Shown here: positions 59,399-64,000 of the stretch, piece after piece
How the letters are laid out: each line of letters begins with the position of its first letter
Position numbering within the stretch: position 1 is the stretch's first letter
Assembly: GCF_002155685.1 (NCBI RefSeq)
Contig: NZ_MUYK01000001.1
Location: 248,001-312,000 of the forward strand
DNA: 64,000 nucleotides
Reading direction: 5' to 3'
DNA from: Erythrobacter colymbi
Lineage (GTDB): Bacteria; Pseudomonadota; Alphaproteobacteria; Sphingomonadales; Sphingomonadaceae
The notes under the pieces: generated by a model
Told to the model about the DNA's origin: nothing
The model's input: the letters and a program-made list of their open reading frames with translations, nothing else
The model's database searches: none
Position numbers and translations under genes: made by a program

Positions 59399-60390
59399 GC
59401 GGTGTCTCCGTGCTCGGAAGCAAAGGCGGCGGCGGCGCCGAACAGGCCCGGCTGCGGGTGGACGATCAGCTTGACGGGGATCGAGGCCATCAGGCTCTCG
59501 AAGCGGCCCTTGGCGCGAAACCTTGCGGCAAAGCCCGAAGCGAGCAGCGTCTCGCGGATGCGGTAGCCGAGGCCGCCCGCGATCACCACGCCCGCAAAGC
59601 CCCCCTGCGCCAGCGCGAGATCGCCCGCGACCGAGCCCAGCGAGAGGCAGAAGCGGTCCACCGCAGCGGCGGCCAGACTGTCCTCGCCGCTGGTGCCGAG
59701 GTTCCAGATCTCGATTGCGTCACGCTCGGGCACGGAGCGGTGTTCGAGCGCGGCGAGCGCCTGGTATATGTCGACGATGCCGGGGCCGGCGACCACGCGC
59801 TCCACCGACACGCGGTTGTGGCGCTGCCGCAGGCGGGCGAGGATCGCGTCCTCGATCGAATCGAGCGGGGCGTAGTCGATATGCCCGCCCTCGGTCGCCT
59901 GCACGCGGTAGGTGCCGCCGGAGCGGTAGAGATGCGCGACGCCGAGGCCGGTGCCCGGGCCGAGCACCGAGATGGTGCCCTCCCGCCCGAGCGGCACGTC
60001 AGGGCCGGCAAGGTGCAGGAACTGGCTGTCATCCGCGCGGCCCACGGCATGGGCGACGGCGGCGAAATCATTGACGATGGTGTAGCTGGGCGCGCCGAGC
60101 TTCTCGGGGATCAGCGCGGGGCGGATGATCCAGGGGTTGTTGGTGAAGCGGATCACCGGATTGGGCTTGCCGGGGCTGCCGACGGGGCCGGCAATCGCGA
60201 TACTGACCGCAGGGGGCAGGGTGCCGCCCTTGCGCTCGCGGAAGGCTTCCCACGCGGTCTGGAAGCTCGCGTAATCGGCGGTGTGGAGCGTTTCGGGCTC
60301 GTCGAGCGCGATCGCGCCGTCCGCGCCTATGCTGGCAATGGCAAAGCGGGCATGCGTCCCGCCGATATCGACTGCCACCACATCGCGCAT
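59395..60390 (-). CDS. glk: Glucokinase
   Basis: 331 residues, bacterial glucokinase family. VAVDIGGTHARFAIAS phosphate loop, NDFAAVAHAVG, the LGPGTGLGVAHL phosphate-binding motif and ATEGGHIDYAP. It makes glucose-6-phosphate for zwf. It is the first gene of a pair with the PEPC-like gene. A 15-base word shared with the zwf upstream region lies 67 nt before its ATG. Confidence 0.95.
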   Translation of the reverse strand: MRDVVAVDIGGTHARFAIASIGADGAIALDEPETLHTADYASFQTAWEAFRERKGGTLPPAVSIAIAGPVGSPGKPNPVIRFTNNPWIIRPALIPEKLGAPSYTIVNDFAAVAHAVGRADDSQFLHLAGPDVPLGREGTISVLGPGTGLGVAHLYRSGGTYRVQATEGGHIDYAPLDSIEDAILARLRQRHNRVSVERVVAGPGIVDIYQALAALEHRSVPERDAIEIWNLGTSGEDSLAAAAVDRFCLSLGSVAGDLALAQGGFAGVVIAGGLGYRIRETLLASGFAARFRAKGRFESLMASIPVKLIVHPQPGLFGAAAAFASEHGDTA

Positions 60391-60456
60391 ATATCATCCC
60401 CGTCCGTTGCCCGAGCGGCGCGGGTGTAGCAGGCGGCGCGCGGGATTCCCACGCGC

Positions 60457-60471
60457 CGCATACTTATTCAA
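60457..60471 (-). promoter_or_regulatory. Word shared by glk and zwf upstream regions
   Basis: TTGAATAAGTATGCG on the minus strand, identical to 53904-53890 and at a similar distance from the start codon (67 versus 62 nt). For glk, TTGAAC lies about 16 nt farther upstream of TAAGTAT and could form a promoter with it. It may be a promoter or the binding site of a common regulator. Confidence 0.5.
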
Positions 60472-60490
60472 GTCCGACTGCCGTTCAACG

Positions 60491-62629
60491 TTATTGGCCG
60501 GCAACGCCCATTTCGGCGAGCAGGCGATCGGCCCCGTCGACCTTCTCCATCGTCCACAGCATGAAGCGGCTGTCGACGTGGATCGTGCGGTTGATCTTGG
60601 GGTCGTACATCCAGTCGCTGACCACGCCCTCGATCGTGCCGTCGAAAGCGAGGCCCACGAACTCGCCGCGCGCATTGAGCGTCGAGGAGCCGGAGTTGCC
60701 GTTGGTGATGTCGACGGTCGAGAGATAGTCGACCGGCAGCGTGCCGAGCTCGGGCGCGACATAGCGGCCGTAGTCCTTGGCCTTGATCAGGTCGATCATC
60801 TTGTCGGGCGCGTCGAACTCGCCGCGGCCGGTGTGCTTGGCGACAATGCCCTCGGCAGTGGTGAAGGGCGTCCAGATCTGCCCGTCGACCGCCTTGCCGG
60901 TGACCTTGCCATAGGTGAAGCGCAGCGAGCCGTTGGCATCCGGATACATCGCCTTGCCCTGCGAGGCAGCATAGGCGAGCCGCGCTTCCATCACCGCCGA
61001 ACGCGCCTTCTGGAGCGTGCCCGCGCGTTCCTTGTCAGCCGCTTCGGCCGCCATCGCCTCGTCGGTGGTGGCGACGACCAGCTGGATGAAGGGATCGTTC
61101 GAGGCCTTGAAGTCGGCCGGGGTTTTGTTCATCCACTCGAGCCGCTTGGCGGTGTTGCCGAGTTCGGTGGTGGCGTAGAGCGAGGCAAGGTCGCGGCCTT
61201 CCATGAAGGCATCGAAGCTCTTGATCCGCTGGTCGGCCGGGAGCGTGCGGTATTCGGCGATGGCATCGGCGAACAGCGCCTGGTCGATCGCCGGGACATA
61301 GCGGCGCTCGATCACCTGCATGCGCTGGGTCATGAAGGCCTTGTCGCGCGCCTGGAAGCCGGGCTCACGCTGGGCGTCGGGCTTGGCCTGCTCCATCGAC
61401 CAGCGATAGAGCGAGCGGGCGGCGCTGAACAGCTGGGCGCGCCCGAGCAGGCCGGTCTTGGCATCGGCGAGCGAGGTCGCGTTGGCTTCGGCCACCAGAC
61501 GGTCAAGCTCGGCGAGCGCCGGGCCATACTGGGCCTCGCGCTTGGGATCGGCCTTGATCCACGCACGGAAAGCCCCTTCCTCGGCCTGCTTCTTGGCCAC
61601 CAGCGAGATCGCGTCGGCGCCCTGAAGCTGCCCGGCGATCTTCTTCTTGTAGTTGTCGGTGCCCCGCAGCGTCGCGGCATAGGCGATGACGGCGGCCTGA
61701 TCGGTGCCGGTCAGTTCGACGATGCGGTCGGCATAGTCGGTCAGCATCTTCTGCTGATAGGGGTAGAGCTCTTCATAGTAGAAGCGCGCTTCCTCGGCGG
61801 TGCGCAGACGCTCGGTGGTGCCGGGGAAGCCCGCGACCATCACGAAGTCGCCTTCCTTCACGCCCTCCTTGGCTATCGGCAGCCAGGCCTTGGGCTTGAA
61901 GGGCACGTTGTCCTTGCTGAACGGGGCCGAGGAACCGTCGGGCGCCACGTAGGCGCGGTAGAACGAAAAGTCGCCGGTGTGGCGCGGCCACTGCCAGTTG
62001 TCCTTCTCGCCGCCGAAATTGCCCACGCCTGCGGCCGGAGCATAGACGAGGCGGACGTCCTGGATCTCAAGCTGCTGCTGGAGCCAGTACTGCTGCCCGC
62101 CGAAATAGGCGCGCACATCGCAGCGGCGGTTGGCCTGCTTCTCGCACGCAGCGATCAGCGCGGTGCGGTTGGCCTGCAGGCGATCATAGCGCGCGCGGCC
62201 GTCGAGCTTGTCTGCGCCCTTGAGCATGTCCTTGGTAACATCGCGCAGGTCCTCGATCACATAGACGCGGCTGCCGGGCGCGGCGGGAAGTTCGTCGCCC
62301 AGCGTCTTCGCGAGGAAGCCGTTGACGAGGTAGTCGTTCTCGGGGGTCGAATTGTACTGGAGCGAACCGGCCACGCAGTGGTGGTTGGTCGCGACCAGGC
62401 CCTGCGGCGAGAGGAACGCGGCCGAACAGCCGCCCAGCGAGGCGATCGCGGTCAGCGGCGGGCGCTGGAGATCGCCCAGGGTCTTGGCGTCAAGCTCGAG
62501 GCCGGCGGCCTTCATCTGGTCGGCGATGGCGGCGGTCTGGCTCGGCAGCCACATGCCCTCGTCCGCAAGCGCCACGCCGGGCGCAGCAAGCAACAGGGCC
62601 GAGGCCCCGGCCAGCAGAAACTTCTTCAT
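60491..62629 (-). CDS. S46 family dipeptidyl-peptidase (DPP7 type)
   Basis: 712 residues. Signal peptide (about 1-22, cleaved before DEG), then the chymotrypsin-like triad His in ATNHHC (83/84), D220 in WPRHTGDF, and Ser in GNSGSS near the C-terminus. GLAFDGTIEG has Gly where acidic-specific DPP11 has Arg, suggesting DPP7-type cleavage after hydrophobic residues. A periplasmic exopeptidase that releases dipeptides. ATG at 62629 chosen because it starts the signal peptide. Confidence 0.92.
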   Translation of the reverse strand: MKKFLLAGASALLLAAPGVALADEGMWLPSQTAAIADQMKAAGLELDAKTLGDLQRPPLTAIASLGGCSAAFLSPQGLVATNHHCVAGSLQYNSTPENDYLVNGFLAKTLGDELPAAPGSRVYVIEDLRDVTKDMLKGADKLDGRARYDRLQANRTALIAACEKQANRRCDVRAYFGGQQYWLQQQLEIQDVRLVYAPAAGVGNFGGEKDNWQWPRHTGDFSFYRAYVAPDGSSAPFSKDNVPFKPKAWLPIAKEGVKEGDFVMVAGFPGTTERLRTAEEARFYYEELYPYQQKMLTDYADRIVELTGTDQAAVIAYAATLRGTDNYKKKIAGQLQGADAISLVAKKQAEEGAFRAWIKADPKREAQYGPALAELDRLVAEANATSLADAKTGLLGRAQLFSAARSLYRWSMEQAKPDAQREPGFQARDKAFMTQRMQVIERRYVPAIDQALFADAIAEYRTLPADQRIKSFDAFMEGRDLASLYATTELGNTAKRLEWMNKTPADFKASNDPFIQLVVATTDEAMAAEAADKERAGTLQKARSAVMEARLAYAASQGKAMYPDANGSLRFTYGKVTGKAVDGQIWTPFTTAEGIVAKHTGRGEFDAPDKMIDLIKAKDYGRYVAPELGTLPVDYLSTVDITNGNSGSSTLNARGEFVGLAFDGTIEGVVSDWMYDPKINRTIHVDSRFMLWTMEKVDGADRLLAEMGVAGQ

Positions 62630-62684
62630 CGATCGCTTACCTCTCTCACGAATGGATCGCGCCCGCGGGCGCATGGCGCGGCTG

Positions 62685-63341
62685 TTAGGCGAGATGCGCG
62701 GGCGGCGGAAGGGGACATTCTGCCCCTTCGACGAACGGCCGACTGGCGGGGTTGAGCACCAGCAGCAGGCGCGTGCCGCCGGGCGTATCGGCAATCGGCG
62801 GCGACCGGTGGATGGCGGGGTTCCCGGTCGCCAGCTTGCCCTTGAACAGCCCGACATCGAAGGCGGCGAGGCGGTTGATATGCTGCGGCTCCTCCCCCGC
62901 GGCGACACGAGCGGCGTCGGTATCGTCGAGCCAGTCGGTGCCTTCGCCGACATAGGTCGTGATCAGGCGCGCGGTGACGTAGTCGGCGTGGAACTTGCGG
63001 CAGGAATCGGTGCGCACCAGCTCGAGCCGCAGCTCGAAGGTGGCGAGCTCCATCGCGGCGCAGAACAGGGCGGCGAGGCGGGTGGCGTCGTCGACCAGCA
63101 TGCGGTGGAGTGCCGCATCGCCGCCGAAGCCGTTCTGCCGCAGCTCGCGTTCGAGCGTCCCGGGCAGTCGGCGCAGGTTGCTGACGAAGCGCAGGTTCTC
63201 CGGCGAGCCTTGGGTCAGCGGCGTCAAGTCGGTGAAGGCCGCGCGCTGCCAGATCGCGATGCTGCAATCGGGCGCGCGGATCGTGTGCAGAACTTCCGGA
63301 TCGGCGGCGCAGCGGGCGGCGGAGGTGAGAAGCGTGGCCAT
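62685..63341 (-). CDS. DUF1826 family protein
   Basis: 218 residues. CRKFHADYVTARLITTYVGE and TDWLDD are the DUF1826 signature; NPAIHRSPP and GTRLLLVLNP follow. Function unknown, but genes of this family are, to my recollection, often next to COG0523 zinc-metallochaperone genes and under Zur control. A candidate Zur box lies about 30 nt upstream. Start chosen at 63341 so that MATLLTSAARCAADPEVL begins the protein. Confidence 0.82.
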   Translation of the reverse strand: MATLLTSAARCAADPEVLHTIRAPDCSIAIWQRAAFTDLTPLTQGSPENLRFVSNLRRLPGTLERELRQNGFGGDAALHRMLVDDATRLAALFCAAMELATFELRLELVRTDSCRKFHADYVTARLITTYVGEGTDWLDDTDAARVAAGEEPQHINRLAAFDVGLFKGKLATGNPAIHRSPPIADTPGGTRLLLVLNPASRPFVEGAECPLPPPAHLA

Positions 63342-63371
63342 CGGCGGGTGCGATCCTGCGGCTTGTTTGTA

Positions 63372-63391
63372 TGAGACGTTGTAACATTGCG
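63372..63391. promoter_or_regulatory. Candidate Zur box
   Basis: TGAGACGTTGTAACATTGCG resembles the alphaproteobacterial Zur operator, around GTTATAACATT with inverted ends. It is about 30 nt upstream of the DUF1826 ATG, at the right place for zinc-dependent repression. Confidence 0.5.
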
Positions 63392-63509
63392 CTATCGCAG
63401 GGATCGGGCCAAAGCAAGCCCTGCTGCGCGAAAGGCTCTTGCGAACCATTATCAGCTGGGCCATGAGCCGGGTTCCCGATTTTCCCTCCGTTGAAGGACG
63501 CTCCCCCCT

Positions 63510-64000
63510 ATGAACAGCACGCTCAAACTCTGGACCACGCTTGGCCTTGGCACCGCGCTTGCGGGTGGGCTGCTTGCCGCGTGCGGCGGCGAGGCGGGCG
63601 GCGAGGCGGGTGCGGGCGAGGCGGGCATCGCGCCCGACAGCGCGGCGACGGCGGGCGAAGGCGAGGGCGGCTCCGGCCCAGGCGAAGGCGGTGGCGAGAG
63701 CGCGGGCGGCGAGGGCGAGGGCGGTGTCGCCACGGCCGATGCGGCCAAGGACCCGGTCGCCTATGGCATTGCGCTCGCCGTGACCGAGGCCCACGTGACC
63801 GCCGCGCGCGACGCCTATGCCGCGGGCAAGAAGCAGGCAGCGGGCGAGATGTTCGCTCATCCGGTCAGCGAAGTCCTGCTCGACATGGACCCGGCCTTTA
63901 CCGCGCTGGGCGTTGCCGATTTCAAGCCGACGCTCACCGCCGCATCCGAAGCCGCGCTCGACGGCAAGAGCGTCGCCGAAGTCGGCAAGGCCCATGACGC
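63510..64000 (+). CDS. Lipoprotein with Gly/Glu/Ala-rich linker (cut by window end)
   Basis: 163 residues visible, start ATG at 63510. Signal peptide with lipobox LLAAC, then about 45 residues of Gly/Glu/Ala repeats (GEGEGGSGPGEGGGESAGG), then a helical domain (YGIALAVTEAHVTAARDAYA, GEMFAHPVSEVLLDMD). The linker would reach out from the membrane; the domain recalls imelysin-like helical proteins but this is not certain. Divergent from DUF1826. Confidence 0.75.
   Translation, partial: MNSTLKLWTTLGLGTALAGGLLAACGGEAGGEAGAGEAGIAPDSAATAGEGEGGSGPGEGGGESAGGEGEGGVATADAAKDPVAYGIALAVTEAHVTAARDAYAAGKKQAAGEMFAHPVSEVLLDMDPAFTALGVADFKPTLTAASEAALDGKSVAEVGKAHD

Noticed and set aside
60281..62755. Rightward 824-codon frame opposite glk and the S46 peptidase
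   Set aside because: Both opposing genes have complete catalytic motifs; this frame has none.

Overview
The window is high-GC alphaproteobacterial chromosome, most likely Sphingomonadales (Erythrobacter/Porphyrobacter-like). This is inferred from gene content: TonB-linked sugar uptake, an Entner-Doudoroff cluster without PTS genes, a GH68 enzyme without signal peptide, and S46 peptidase and DUF1826 genes. No rRNA, tRNA, CRISPR array or insertion sequence was seen. Two parS-like sites (5118-5133 and 56600-56615) suggest the origin-proximal part of the chromosome.

Left host region (1-7356): a sucrose/fructan locus. A LacI regulator (cut by the window edge) and an MFS sugar transporter run leftward. 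A TonB-dependent receptor, a GH68 fructosyl enzyme, a ROK fructokinase and a secreted esterase run rightward. Two LacI-type operators forming a perfect 15-bp inverted repeat lie between the two arms.

Prophage (7357-49928, 42,572 bp): a complete-looking Mu-like contractile-tailed transposable prophage. It is flanked by a 5-bp target duplication (TCCGA), has TGT/ACA termini, and sits between two halves of a REP-like doublet in the former gap between the esterase and eda. Layout from left to right: lysogeny genes on the minus strand (S24 repressor plus a lipoprotein); a ner-like regulator and many tiny early genes including a ParB-like protein and an NPPY methyltransferase; transposase A (DDE) and target-selection ATPase B; GemA; Mor; lysis genes (endolysin, nested Rz/Rz1); a 1212-residue fibre-like protein; packaging, head, sheath, tube, tape-measure, baseplate and fibre genes in Mu order; then a right-end block of Gam, Com, a C5-cytosine methyltransferase, a Dam-type methyltransferase and three small genes. 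A 78-residue Acb2/Tad1-like protein (predicted anti-CBASS sponge) lies between sheath and tube. Gam, Acb2, Com and the methyltransferases together look like a counter-defence set. Late transcription seems to use Mor and a duplicated 59-bp leader in front of the lysis and head operons.

Right host region (49929-64000): eda, edd and zwf form an overlapping leftward operon, preceded by a FucP-type sugar permease that diverges from its own LacI regulator. A glucokinase / PEP-carboxylase-like pair follows, then an S46 dipeptidyl-peptidase, a DUF1826 protein with a candidate Zur box, and a lipoprotein cut by the window end. Together these genes import sugar, phosphorylate it, and run it through the Entner-Doudoroff route.
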